Shown here piece after piece: positions 1-8,010 of a stretch of 41,270 nucleotides of DNA; the stretch's first letter is position 1; every line of letters begins with the position of its first letter. Location of the stretch: contig NC_022444.1 in the NCBI RefSeq assembly GCF_000468495.1, positions 441,457-482,726 of the forward strand. Reading direction: 5' to 3'. The stretch is from Megalodesulfovibrio gigas DSM 1382 = ATCC 19364 (GTDB taxonomy: Bacteria > Desulfobacterota > Desulfovibrionia > Desulfovibrionales > Desulfovibrionaceae). The translations under genes and the position numbers were made by a program. The notes below the pieces were generated by a model that did no database searches, had not been told where the DNA came from, and saw only the letters and a list, made by a program, of their open reading frames with translations.

Positions 1-32
1 CTCGCACTGTCCTTTTTCAAGTGTAACCTGCT

Positions 33-953
33 CTAGCCCTGCGTCGGCAGCGGGCATTTCTGCGCCTGCACATACAGCCGTTTGACCGCAGGGACCTGGG
101 CCTTGATGCTGGCATCCAGCTCGCAGACGATTTCCTCCACGCGGCCGGCGGGGATATCGTCGTGAAAATCCGCGCTGATGGTCACCAGCACCGTGTCCGG
201 CCCCATGTGCATGGTGGAGATCTCCGAGATGCCGGCCAGCTCTGGTCGCGCCGCCGCCAGACGATGCAGCACGGCCACCACGCCGGGATCCGCAGCCTCG
301 CCGATGAGCAGCCCCTTGGTCTCGAAGGCCAGGAACACCGCCGCGCCAGCCAGCAGCAGCCCGATGCACACGGCTGCGATGCCATCGAAATACGGATTGC
401 CCGTGGCATGGCCCAGGGCAATGCCGGCCAGGGCCACCAGCAGGCCAGCCATGGCGGCAACATCCTCAAACAGCACCACAAAAATGGCCGGATCCTTGCT
501 GGCGCGCACGGCCGTGAGCCAGCCGACGCTGCCCTTGGTCTTGCGGAACTCCCGCACGGCCACGCTGCAGGAATAGCCTTCAAAGCCAAGGGACGCCGCC
601 AGCACCAGATAGCTCAGCCAGGGGCTTTCCACCGGTTTGGGGTGCAGCAGATGGTGGATGCCTTCATAGATGGACACCCCGGCGCCAAGGCCGAAAATGG
701 AGATGGCCACCACAAAGCTCCAGAAATACACTTCCTTGCCATAGCCATAGGGGAACTGTGCGTCTGCCGGACGGGCGGCGCGTTTGAGGCCGTGGAGCAG
801 CAGCAACTGGTTGCCGCAGTCCACCAGGGAGTGCACGCCCTCGCTGAGCATGGCCGCGCTGCCGCTGATGCTCGCGGCGATGAACTTGGTCACGGCGATG
901 GCCGTGTTGCCCAGCAACGCCGCGATGATGACCTTTTTGGACCCGTGCGCCAT
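33..953 (-). CDS. CDF-family cation efflux transporter (ZnT9/SLC30A9-like)
   Basis: A 306-residue integral membrane protein. Near the N-terminus it has the motif SEGVHSLVDCGNQ, which carries the His and Asp of a CDF metal site, then PYGYGKEVYFW. A second site region (VLFEDVAAMAGLL, then GNPYFDGIAAV) and a soluble C-terminal domain of about 85 residues follow. The layout is that of cation diffusion facilitators, which export Zn(II), Fe(II) or similar divalent metals in exchange for protons. The PYGYG and LLEDxAA-like segments resemble the ZnT9 branch. The start was placed at 953 because GGAGG lies just upstream; the frame stays open farther upstream without coding character. It lies downstream of the aminotransferase gene, behind a terminator, so it probably has its own promoter. 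The exact metal is not determinable. Confidence 0.88.
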   Translation of the reverse strand: MAHGSKKVIIAALLGNTAIAVTKFIAASISGSAAMLSEGVHSLVDCGNQLLLLHGLKRAARPADAQFPYGYGKEVYFWSFVVAISIFGLGAGVSIYEGIHHLLHPKPVESPWLSYLVLAASLGFEGYSCSVAVREFRKTKGSVGWLTAVRASKDPAIFVVLFEDVAAMAGLLVALAGIALGHATGNPYFDGIAAVCIGLLLAGAAVFLAFETKGLLIGEAADPGVVAVLHRLAAARPELAGISEISTMHMGPDTVLVTISADFHDDIPAGRVEEIVCELDASIKAQVPAVKRLYVQAQKCPLPTQG

Positions 954-1029
954 TGCGTTCCTCCAAGGCACAAGACTGGTTCTCCAGGGAGAAAATCCCC
1001 CTGGCCCCTTTTTGCCTGCCTGGCGAATG

Positions 1030-1074
1030 AAAAAAATCGGGGGAACTGCGTTCGATACCGCTGCGTTCCCCCGA
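1030..1074 (-). terminator. Intrinsic terminator of the class IV aminotransferase gene
   Basis: On the minus strand a perfect 10-bp stem (TCGGGGGAAC paired with GTTCCCCCGA) is followed at once by six T residues. It lies 13 bases past the aminotransferase stop codon. Confidence 0.85.
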
Positions 1075-1086
1075 ACCTGCTTCCGC

Positions 1087-2034
1087 TTATCCCTCGTAGA
1101 CCAGCACGCCTTCCTGCCGCAAATCCTGACGCAGCAGTTCGCGCATGCGGCGGGTGATCGGGCCGGGCCGCACGTCGTGCACGGGCTTGTCGTTGTAGCG
1201 CACAATGCCGATGGCGTCCCAGGTGGTGCCCACCACCAGCAGCTCCCTGGCCTCCAGCAGCTCATCCTCGTGCACGGGCCGGCGGAGCACCGGAACCTCG
1301 TTGCTGATGAGCTCCACGGCACGCACCACCGTGGTGCCGGCCAGGGCACGGTCAAACTCGGGAATCACCAGCTTGCCGTGCCGGTCCACCATGCAGATGT
1401 TCTCGGTGGCGCCCTCGGCCAGGTAGCCGTGTTCATCAAAACAGATGGCAAAATCCGCGCCCAGGGCCTTGGCCTCGCGCTTCATCAGGGCGTTGGGCAG
1501 GTAGTCCGTGGACTTGATGCGCGCAAACCAGCCCTGCTTGGCCGGCGTGGAGACCTTGGCCGCGGTGACGCCCTTGTCGTAGAAGCTCTCGGGCTTGGGC
1601 GTGTACGCATAGGTGATGATGAACAGGGAGGCGACGGGACATTCGGCCATGTCGATGCCAAAGCCGCCCACGCCGCGGCCCAGCAGAATGCGCACGTAGC
1701 CATGGGGCCGATTGGCCAGACGGGCGGTTTCCACGGTCAGGGAGGCGATTTCCTCCCACGGGCAGGGCGGATTCAGGTGGATGGCCGCCGCACCGCGGGA
1801 GAGCCGGCCCACGTGGGGCTCCAGCTGATAGAGCCGGCCGTCTTCCCACTTGAGGGTTTCAAAGAGCCCGTCGCCCCGGTGGACAAGGTGATCGTCCAGG
1901 GGCAGGAGCATGAGGGCCGGATCCGTGGTGCAGGCGCGAACCTGGTGGTTGTAGCAGGCCAGATAGTTCTGGCTGCCGGGCCTGGGCTGGCCGACCAATC
2001 GTTCCAGAAACGCCTGACTGTCGAGCACGTCCAT
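1087..2034 (-). CDS. Class IV aminotransferase (branched-chain / D-amino acid aminotransferase or ADC lyase family)
   Basis: A 315-residue fold-type IV PLP enzyme. DDHLVHRGDGLFETL lies at about residues 47-61, and the Schiff-base lysine is probably K174 in RIKSTDYLPN. EGATENI in the C-terminal half is the usual cofactor phosphate-binding motif. The family includes branched-chain aminotransferase, D-alanine aminotransferase and aminodeoxychorismate lyase. The motifs fit the IlvE/Dat side, but substrate cannot be fixed by eye. The ATG at 2034 was chosen because GGAG lies 8 bases upstream. The gene is bounded by terminators on both sides, so it is probably monocistronic. Confidence 0.85.
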   Translation of the reverse strand: MDVLDSQAFLERLVGQPRPGSQNYLACYNHQVRACTTDPALMLLPLDDHLVHRGDGLFETLKWEDGRLYQLEPHVGRLSRGAAAIHLNPPCPWEEIASLTVETARLANRPHGYVRILLGRGVGGFGIDMAECPVASLFIITYAYTPKPESFYDKGVTAAKVSTPAKQGWFARIKSTDYLPNALMKREAKALGADFAICFDEHGYLAEGATENICMVDRHGKLVIPEFDRALAGTTVVRAVELISNEVPVLRRPVHEDELLEARELLVVGTTWDAIGIVRYNDKPVHDVRPGPITRRMRELLRQDLRQEGVLVYEG

Positions 2035-2055
2035 GAGACATCTCCGCGAGAACGG

Positions 2056-2093
2056 AAAAAGCGAGGGGCATCGTGTTGATGTGTTCCCCTCGC
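2056..2093 (-). terminator. Intrinsic terminator of asd
   Basis: On the minus strand the stem GCGAGGGG/CCCCTCGC has a 17-base loop and is followed by TTTTT. It lies between asd and the aminotransferase and would end the asd transcript. Confidence 0.85.
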
Positions 2094-2183
2094 GTCTTTC
2101 CATCTCAAACTAGGGTTTGATTGCAGCAAGCAAGGCGGGCCGGGGCTGTTTCCCGTGTTGGGGAGCAGCTCGACGCGCCCGGA

Positions 2184-3236
2184 TTACTTCGTTTCGAACA
2201 CGTTCCTGTCCTGCACGCGCACCAGGCCGCGGGCGGCCAGGGTTTCGGCGATCTGCACGGCGTTCAGGGCCGCGCCCTTGCGCAGGTTGTCCGCCACCAC
2301 CCAAAGATTGAGGCCGTTTTCGATGGTGTCGTCCTCGCGGATGCGGCCCACGTAGGTGTCGTCCATGCCGCCGGCATTGATGGGCATGGGGTAGATCTTC
2401 TCGCCAGGGTTGTCCAGCACGCGCACGCCGGGGGCCTGGGCGAGCACAGCCCGGGCTTCCTTGGCGGTGAGCTTCTTTGCCGTTTCGATGTTCACGGATT
2501 CCGAATGGCCGAAGAAGACCGGCACGCGCACAGCCGTGGCAGTGACGCGGATGGAGTCATCCCCCATGATCTTCTTGGTTTCGTGCACCATTTTCATTTC
2601 TTCCTTGGTGTATTCATTCTCCAGGAAGACGTCGATCTGCGGCAGGACGTTGAAGGCGATGCGGTGCGGGTAGACCTTGTTCTCCACCTCCTGGCCGCCC
2701 ATCAGACCGCGCACCTGGCGCTCCAGTTCCTCAATGGCCTTCTGCCCGGTGCCGGACACAGCCTGATACGTGGAGACCACCACGCGGGTGATGGTGGCGG
2801 CATCGTGCAGGGGCTTGAGGGCCACCACCATCTGGATGGTGGAGCAGTTGGGATTGGCGATGATGCCGTTGTGCCAGTCCAGGTCGTCCGGATTCACTTC
2901 CGGCACCACCAGGGGGCAACGGTCGTCCATGCGCCAGGCGCTGGAGTTATCCACCACCACGCAGCCAGCGGCGGCGGCATACGGCGCAAATTTTTCGGAC
3001 GTGCTCCCGCCGGCGGAGAACAGGGCGATATCCACTCCCTGGAAGGAGGCTTCGGTGAGCTCTTCCACCAGGAGTTCCGTGTTTTTGAACGGCACGGTGC
3101 TGCCCGCGGACCGGGAGGACGCCAAGGCGATGACCTTGGATGCGGGGAAGTCGCGCTCTTCCAGAATCTTGAGCATTTCTCTGCCAACGGCGCCCGTGGC
3201 GCCGGCCACGGCCACGACGAATTGCTGTGCGCCCAT
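2184..3236 (-). CDS. asd: Aspartate-semialdehyde dehydrogenase
   Basis: A 350-residue enzyme that reduces beta-aspartyl phosphate to aspartate semialdehyde, the branch point to lysine/diaminopimelate, threonine and methionine. The N-terminal GATGAVGREML is the NADP-binding loop. The catalytic cysteine is C131 in NPNCSTIQMV, and PHRIAFN carries a conserved substrate-region histidine and arginine. The length is normal for the family. GGAG lies about 9 bases before the ATG. A strong hairpin without a T-run (3262..3287) separates it from the upstream hemerythrin gene, and a terminator follows. Confidence 0.97.
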   Translation of the reverse strand: MGAQQFVVAVAGATGAVGREMLKILEERDFPASKVIALASSRSAGSTVPFKNTELLVEELTEASFQGVDIALFSAGGSTSEKFAPYAAAAGCVVVDNSSAWRMDDRCPLVVPEVNPDDLDWHNGIIANPNCSTIQMVVALKPLHDAATITRVVVSTYQAVSGTGQKAIEELERQVRGLMGGQEVENKVYPHRIAFNVLPQIDVFLENEYTKEEMKMVHETKKIMGDDSIRVTATAVRVPVFFGHSESVNIETAKKLTAKEARAVLAQAPGVRVLDNPGEKIYPMPINAGGMDDTYVGRIREDDTIENGLNLWVVADNLRKGAALNAVQIAETLAARGLVRVQDRNVFETK

Positions 3237-3261
3237 GCCTGTGTGCTCCTTGAGAGGCGGT

Positions 3262-3287
3262 TGCGACCGGGACGGCGCCGCCCCGGT
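3262..3287. other. GC-rich hairpin between the hemerythrin gene and asd
   Basis: Perfect 8-bp arms CGACCGGG/CCCGGTCG enclose a further partly self-complementary core. No T-run follows on either strand. It could be a weak terminator for the hemerythrin transcript or a leader structure for asd. Confidence 0.35.
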
Positions 3288-3306
3288 CGAAATGACAAGG
3301 AAGTCG

Positions 3307-3723
3307 TTATTGAATGCCTTGCTGATTCAAAAATTTTCCAAACCGGGCGTCAATGCCGGTCACGTGAGTTTTCCACCAGTCGGTCAGGAAGTCCAGCACC
3401 TCGGGCGTGAGTTCACCCTGAGGATCGCCGACGTATTCCAGCAGGAAATCCACAATCCTGGTAAAAAACATGGTGTGCTGCTGCAGATGGATGGTCAGCT
3501 CACTGTATTGCCCATCAAACCGCCGCATCAAGGATTCTTCCGTGGCGAAATGCGTGTGGGCATAGTCGTGCAGTTCGTTGATGATGCCGGCAAGCACCTC
3601 CCGCTCCTGTCCTTGCATGTAGGCCAGCAGCAGGGCATTGATGGTGTCCGTGAGGCGGCCGTGCTGTTCGTCGATGGTGGCAACGCCAATATGAAGGGAC
3701 TCGTTCCAATCGATGGGGTGCAT
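3307..3723 (-). CDS. Bacteriohemerythrin
   Basis: A 138-residue single-domain, four-helix O2-binding protein with a non-heme di-iron centre. The ligand pattern is visible: H21 in IDEQH, H58 and E62 in HFATEE, H79 and H83 in HLQQH, and a C-terminal HxxxxD in THVTGID. W6 near the N-terminus is also typical. Such proteins bind or deliver O2 in microaerophiles and anaerobes, and in desulfovibrios they are linked to oxygen defence or O2 sensing. The ATG at 3723 has GGAGA five bases upstream. It is divergent from the SPOR-like gene, with about 200 bases between them in which I see no convincing promoter. Confidence 0.93.
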   Translation of the reverse strand: MHPIDWNESLHIGVATIDEQHGRLTDTINALLLAYMQGQEREVLAGIINELHDYAHTHFATEESLMRRFDGQYSELTIHLQQHTMFFTRIVDFLLEYVGDPQGELTPEVLDFLTDWWKTHVTGIDARFGKFLNQQGIQ

Positions 3724-3927
3724 ATGCTCTCCGTGAGGGAAGCGCGGGCATGGCGGCAGGCAGAATGCGCCTCCCGGGGTGGCGGCACCGTACACCAACA
3801 GCAGGGGATTTGACAAACTGCAGTTTTTGTTGTGCTGCGCCGGCAAAAAGCTTGCTATTTTCTAGTCTTTTTTTAACAATCCCCCAGTGTCGTCATTCAG
3901 GATGTACCCGGGTCGGGGGGTGGATTA

Positions 3928-4884
3928 ATGCGCACGCAGGGATTTCACATCGTCCGGATGGCGCGGGGTGGCTTGGCATGTGCCCTTGGCCTCGGCTGCC
4001 TCGCCGTCCTCGCGTGGGCATGGCGGCCCTGCCCCGCCGCAGCGGCCCCGCAAGGCGCGCAGTTCGCCATCATGGCCGAACGGTTCGACCATGAACAACC
4101 GGCCCGCGTGCTGGCGGACACCCTGCGCAAACGCGGCCTCAATCCCTACCTTTTCGAGGCCCTGGCCGACAATGGCAGCAGCGTGTTCGCCGTACGGCTG
4201 GACATCTTCGATTCCCTGCTGCAGGCCCTGGCAGCGCAGGACGCGCTGGCCCAAAAAAGCAGGATGCCCCTTGTCGTCACTCCTGGCGGCAGCGCCGACC
4301 CCGTCAATCTGGCTGTCGTGACCCTGTTCGTGCAGACGGGTGCATATGACACCGAGTCCGCCGCCCGGCAGGCCCTGGCGGAGCTGGTGGCCCGCGGCCG
4401 GGAGACTGCCGGCATGATCCCCCTGCACGAGGCTGGCGCGCCGCCACGCATTGTGGTCCATGCCGGCACGTACGACTCCTACCCTGCCGCGGCCAAGGCC
4501 GCCGCTGCCCTGGCGAAAAAATGGAAGGTCCAGGCGACTGTCAACGTCATGGACACCGCCCTGTACGTCTCGCGCCAGGTGCCGGCCCGCACGGCCGTGC
4601 CCGAAGCCTTTGTGAAAAAGGAGCCGGAACCGCAGAAGACGCCGGCTGCTACCCCGGCTGCTGCCCCGGCCCCGGCCCCGGCTGCCGCCGCTGATCCCGC
4701 GGCCAACGCCACGCCGGCACCGTCCGAGCCTGTCCGCCCCGCACCGGCGACCACCAAGGCTGCCGCGCCCAAGGCATCGCCCCCGAAACGCGAGACGCCG
4801 AAAGAACCCGCCGCACCAGCCGGGCCCGCCGCACCGGTCACCCCCCTGCCCATCCCGCCCAATGCCTACCCGCCGCCGGAATAG
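3928..4884 (+). CDS. Exported protein with two SPOR-like repeats and a Pro/Ala-rich tail
   Basis: A 318-residue protein. Residues 12-40 form a basic then hydrophobic stretch ending in AAAA, a signal peptide or anchor. Residues 44-120 (FAIMAERFDHEQPARVLADT and onward) and about 174-220 (IVVHAGTYDSYPAAAKAA and onward) look like two diverged copies of the SPOR fold. SPOR domains bind septal, denuded peptidoglycan. Residues 228-318 are low-complexity Pro, Ala and Lys with no evident fold. A purine-rich GGGGGTGG precedes the ATG. Assignment to SPOR is by pattern only. It is probably a periplasmic or cell-division-associated envelope protein. Confidence 0.6.
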   Translation: MRTQGFHIVRMARGGLACALGLGCLAVLAWAWRPCPAAAAPQGAQFAIMAERFDHEQPARVLADTLRKRGLNPYLFEALADNGSSVFAVRLDIFDSLLQALAAQDALAQKSRMPLVVTPGGSADPVNLAVVTLFVQTGAYDTESAARQALAELVARGRETAGMIPLHEAGAPPRIVVHAGTYDSYPAAAKAAAALAKKWKVQATVNVMDTALYVSRQVPARTAVPEAFVKKEPEPQKTPAATPAAAPAPAPAAAADPAANATPAPSEPVRPAPATTKAAAPKASPPKRETPKEPAAPAGPAAPVTPLPIPPNAYPPPE

Positions 4885-4974
4885 CCAACCCCACACGACC
4901 GCAGCAAATAGGGCGAGGCGGCCTGCCCGTGTCAGCAGCACCGCCCCGCATGGCCAGTCAAACCGGCAAGGGTG

Positions 4975-5889
4975 TCAGCAACTGCCCGTCAAAGGGCAGA
5001 CATCGGCATCCTTGACGATGCGCAGGCAGGCCGCGGCCTTGTTCAAGGTGTACAGATGCACGCCGGGCGCACCGCCGCGCAGCAGGCCCAGCACCTGTTC
5101 CCGGGCATGGGCGATGCCTGCGTCGGGCACGGCCGCGGCCGGTTCGCCGCGCTCCCTGGCCGCCTGATCCAGAGCATCCGCCGCCTGCAGTTCGGCCTGG
5201 TATTCCGGGGTGATGGAGGCCCCGCACATGGCCGCCATGCGCTGCACCGAGGCCATGGAGAGGACCGGCAGCACCCCGGGCAGCACCGGCAGGGCAATCC
5301 CCATGGCGCGGAGCTGGTCCACATAGGCAAAATACAGGGCGTTGTCGAAAAAGAGCTGGGTGACGATGAAGTCTGCGCCGGCGTCCACCTTGATTTTCAG
5401 GGCAGCCAGATCGGTATCCATGCTGGGGGCTTCGGGGTGCTTCTCCGGATAACCGGCCACGCCCACGCACATGTTCGGGTGCCGGGCCTTGATGAATCGC
5501 ACCAGGTCGCTGGCGTAGCGGAAGCGGGCGTCGCTGGGGATGAAGTTCGCCTCGCCCTTGGGCGGGTCCCCGCGCAGGGCCAGGATGTTTTGCACGCCGG
5601 CCGCGGCCAGGGCATCCAGATACCCGGCCAGGGCCTGTTCCTCCGCGCCCACGCAGGTCAGGTGGGCCATGGGCACCAGACCGTGCCCGCCCTTCAGGGT
5701 CGTCACCAGCTCCAGGGTGCGATCGCGCGTGGAGCCGCCGGCACCGTAGGTCACGGAGACAAAGAGCGGCCGCAGGGACTTGAGCTGCTCCACTTCCTCA
5801 TAAAATTCCGGCCACTTTTCCTTCTCCTTGGGCGGGAAGAACTCCAGGGAGACGAACTGCCCGTTGGCCATCAACTCGATAATCCGCAT
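4975..5889 (-). CDS. metF: 5,10-methylenetetrahydrofolate reductase
   Basis: A 304-residue FAD-dependent TIM barrel that interconverts methylene-THF and methyl-THF. SLEFFPPK near residue 14 contains the catalytic Glu (E16). VTYGAGGSTRDRT, HLTCVG, LALRGDPPKG and GVAGYPEKHPE are family signatures. In a sulfate reducer it can serve methionine synthesis and C1 metabolism. The ATG at 5889 has AGGAG at the right distance. That ribosome site overlaps the stop codon of the preceding Nudix gene, so the two are probably translationally coupled. It ends convergently with the SPOR-like gene. Confidence 0.95.
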   Translation of the reverse strand: MRIIELMANGQFVSLEFFPPKEKEKWPEFYEEVEQLKSLRPLFVSVTYGAGGSTRDRTLELVTTLKGGHGLVPMAHLTCVGAEEQALAGYLDALAAAGVQNILALRGDPPKGEANFIPSDARFRYASDLVRFIKARHPNMCVGVAGYPEKHPEAPSMDTDLAALKIKVDAGADFIVTQLFFDNALYFAYVDQLRAMGIALPVLPGVLPVLSMASVQRMAAMCGASITPEYQAELQAADALDQAARERGEPAAAVPDAGIAHAREQVLGLLRGGAPGVHLYTLNKAAACLRIVKDADVCPLTGSC

Positions 5890-5891
5890 GA

Positions 5892-6350
5892 CTACTCCTT
5901 GCCTTCCGCATGCGCGACGGCGAGCCGGGTGCTGTCTGCACGGATGAGGGCGAGCACGCCCTGATCGGCAGGCAGGAACGGCAGGGCCGCCGCGGTATGG
6001 CCATCGCACCAGACAAGGGCCTGCCCGTCGTACGGGTGCACCTCGCCTGACCATTGGTCCACATGAAAAAAATGCACCACCACATGCGCGTGAGGGTACA
6101 CGTGGGTGGTGGCATGAAACAGCGCCCAGGACAAGACCTCCACCCCGAGTTCCTCGCGCAGCTCCCGTACCAGGGCCTGGGCCACGGTTTCGCCCGGTTC
6201 CGCCTTGCCCCCGGGAAATTCCCACCAGCCGGCCATGGGCTTGCCTGCGGGACGTTGCACCGCCAGAAACCGGCCCTCCTTCCAGAGAACGCCGGCCGCC
6301 ACCACCACCGGCGCGGCGGCTGCATCGCAGGGAGACGGATCAGGAGGCAT
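5892..6350 (-). CDS. MutT-type Nudix hydrolase (putative 8-oxo-dGTP diphosphatase)
   Basis: A 152-residue protein with a complete Nudix box at about residues 47-70: the glycine of GGKAEPG, the Glu seven residues on, then RELREELGV. WWEFPGGK just before it is typical of MutT, which hydrolyses 8-oxo-dGTP to prevent transversions. A related NTP or thiamine-type pyrophosphohydrolase is possible. The start lies 2 bases after the stop of the PLP enzyme gene and the stop overlaps the metF ribosome site, so it is the middle gene of a three-gene operon. Confidence 0.85.
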   Translation of the reverse strand: MPPDPSPCDAAAAPVVVAAGVLWKEGRFLAVQRPAGKPMAGWWEFPGGKAEPGETVAQALVRELREELGVEVLSWALFHATTHVYPHAHVVVHFFHVDQWSGEVHPYDGQALVWCDGHTAAALPFLPADQGVLALIRADSTRLAVAHAEGKE

Positions 6351-6352
6351 GA

Positions 6353-7567
6353 TCAGATTGCCGGCGGGGCCGCGGCCGGTCTGCCGGGCCGGGCGAGCAC
6401 AGGCCAGGATTCCAGCCGGCCATCGGGAAACGCCACGGTCAGGTGCTCCGTCAGGTTGGTCACGCTGCAGGCATGCGCCGGCAGAATGCGCACCTTTTCG
6501 CCCACGCGGGGGCCGATGCCATGGTGGACCATGAACGCATGTTCTTCGGAAAGTTTGACGATGGGATAGCCCTCGGCATCGCCAGGGCTTTCCGGATGCA
6601 GCGGAAAGGCCAGGCCGTGCCGGGGAGCGTCCTCGTCAGGGCTGGGAGCAAGCGCCAGACCGTGCGGGCCGGCATCGGAGGAAAGGGTCTTGGAGCCGGC
6701 GTCCAGGATGCAATACTTCCAGTTGCGGCTCACCACCGTGGCCACCACCCACAAGGCGGGGTCGTCCAGGGTGGCCAGCCCCAGGCGCACGGCCTGCAGA
6801 TCCAGAAAGATGTAATTGCCGGGACGAATTTCCTGCACGCCGGCAAAGGATTCCGCGGCCAGGGCCGTGGGCGTGGCGCCCACACTGACCACCGGCGGGT
6901 GAAAGCCGGCGTCCTGCAGCCGCATTCTGGCCAGGGCCATTTTGAGGATTTCATCGCCGGCGATGGCCCGCACGCCCTGTGCATCGCCCGCAGCATAGGC
7001 ATGGCCGGCATGGGAGAGGATGCCGGCGAAGCGCAGTCCGGCACACCGGGACACGGCCCGGGCCAGCTCCACCAGCACGCCGGATTCCGGCGCCACGCCG
7101 CAGCGTCCCAGGCCCACATCCACCTTGAGAAACACGCCCCAGCGGGAGTCGCCGTCGGTCAGGGCCGGGCACGGATGTTTCGCGGCTGCCTCGGCCAGGG
7201 CCGTGAGCACGAGCAGGCCATCCACCACAAACAGCAGTTCGGCGGCCTTGGCGGCAGCCAGGGCCATGCAGCGTTCCAGTCTGGCGACTTGGGGTTGCGG
7301 ATAGGCCATGGTGACGGATGGCACGCCGGCCGCCAGGAACGCACAGGCTTCCTCGACGGTGGCCACGGTGAGGCCCACCGCGCCTGCGGCCAACTGCAGC
7401 CGGGCAATCTGCCCCGATTTATGCGACTTGGCATGCGGACGCAATGCAACGCCCTGGGTCTGGGCCTTGCCCTGCATGTGGCGGAGATTCGCGTCCAGAC
7501 GCGTCTGATCCACCAGCACGGCCGGGGTTTCCAGACGAAGAGCGAGGGGCGTCCAGGGTGGTGTCAT
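6353..7567 (-). CDS. D-threonine aldolase / D-serine dehydratase-like fold-type III PLP enzyme
   Basis: A 404-residue protein. ETPAVLVDQTRLDANL and RPHAKSHKS at residues 43-51 hold the PLP lysine (K47) in the pattern of eukaryotic-type D-serine dehydratase and D-threonine aldolase. In the C-terminal beta domain, SEEHAFM and LPAHACS place a His and a Cys as in the metal site of these enzymes. The substrate is probably a D-beta-hydroxy amino acid. It is the first gene of an operon with mutT and metF. If it releases glycine, that would fit with C1 metabolism, but this is inference. The ribosome site is weak. Confidence 0.82.
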   Translation of the reverse strand: MTPPWTPLALRLETPAVLVDQTRLDANLRHMQGKAQTQGVALRPHAKSHKSGQIARLQLAAGAVGLTVATVEEACAFLAAGVPSVTMAYPQPQVARLERCMALAAAKAAELLFVVDGLLVLTALAEAAAKHPCPALTDGDSRWGVFLKVDVGLGRCGVAPESGVLVELARAVSRCAGLRFAGILSHAGHAYAAGDAQGVRAIAGDEILKMALARMRLQDAGFHPPVVSVGATPTALAAESFAGVQEIRPGNYIFLDLQAVRLGLATLDDPALWVVATVVSRNWKYCILDAGSKTLSSDAGPHGLALAPSPDEDAPRHGLAFPLHPESPGDAEGYPIVKLSEEHAFMVHHGIGPRVGEKVRILPAHACSVTNLTEHLTVAFPDGRLESWPVLARPGRPAAAPPAI

Positions 7568-7581
7568 GGCGCGACGCGGTG

Positions 7582-7628
7582 AAAAGGAAGGAACCCGGCC
7601 CGGTCACCAAAATGGCCAGGCCGGGGTT
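7582..7628 (-). terminator. Probable terminator of the ferredoxin gene
   Basis: On the minus strand about 12 paired bases (AACCCCGGCCTGG with CCGGGCCGGGTT, one bulge) are followed by CCTTCCTTTT. It lies 26 bases past the ferredoxin stop. Confidence 0.6.
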
Positions 7629-7653
7629 CGTACAACGTTGGGGAACAGCGACT

Positions 7654-7848
<195 letters not shown>

Positions 7849-7892
7849 CTAGGGGTGACCAAGTCAGGTTGTATGAGAGAGTGGCGGTTGCG

Positions 7893-7926
7893 GGTTGCAT
7901 GCTGACAGTCGCCAGTCATTGCAACC
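7893..7926 (-). promoter_or_regulatory. Inverted repeat in the ferredoxin leader
   Basis: GGTTGCA and TGCAACC are perfect 7-bp arms, with a nested TGAC/GTCA inside. They lie between the predicted promoter and the ribosome site of the ferredoxin gene. It could be an operator or an mRNA stem-loop; no T-run follows. Confidence 0.4.
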
Positions 7927-7942
7927 TGTTCCATTCTTCCAA

Positions 7943-7971
7943 GACATAGCCGGTTGGAGAGGCCATAGCAA
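7943..7971 (-). promoter_or_regulatory. Putative sigma70 promoter of the ferredoxin gene
   Basis: On the minus strand, TTGCTA, a 17-base spacer, then TATGTC. Transcription would start near 7936 and give a leader of about 100 nt. Confidence 0.4.
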
Positions 7972-8010
7972 GGGGCCTTCCGCAAGGCAAGCGATTCCAC
8001 TTAAAAAATA

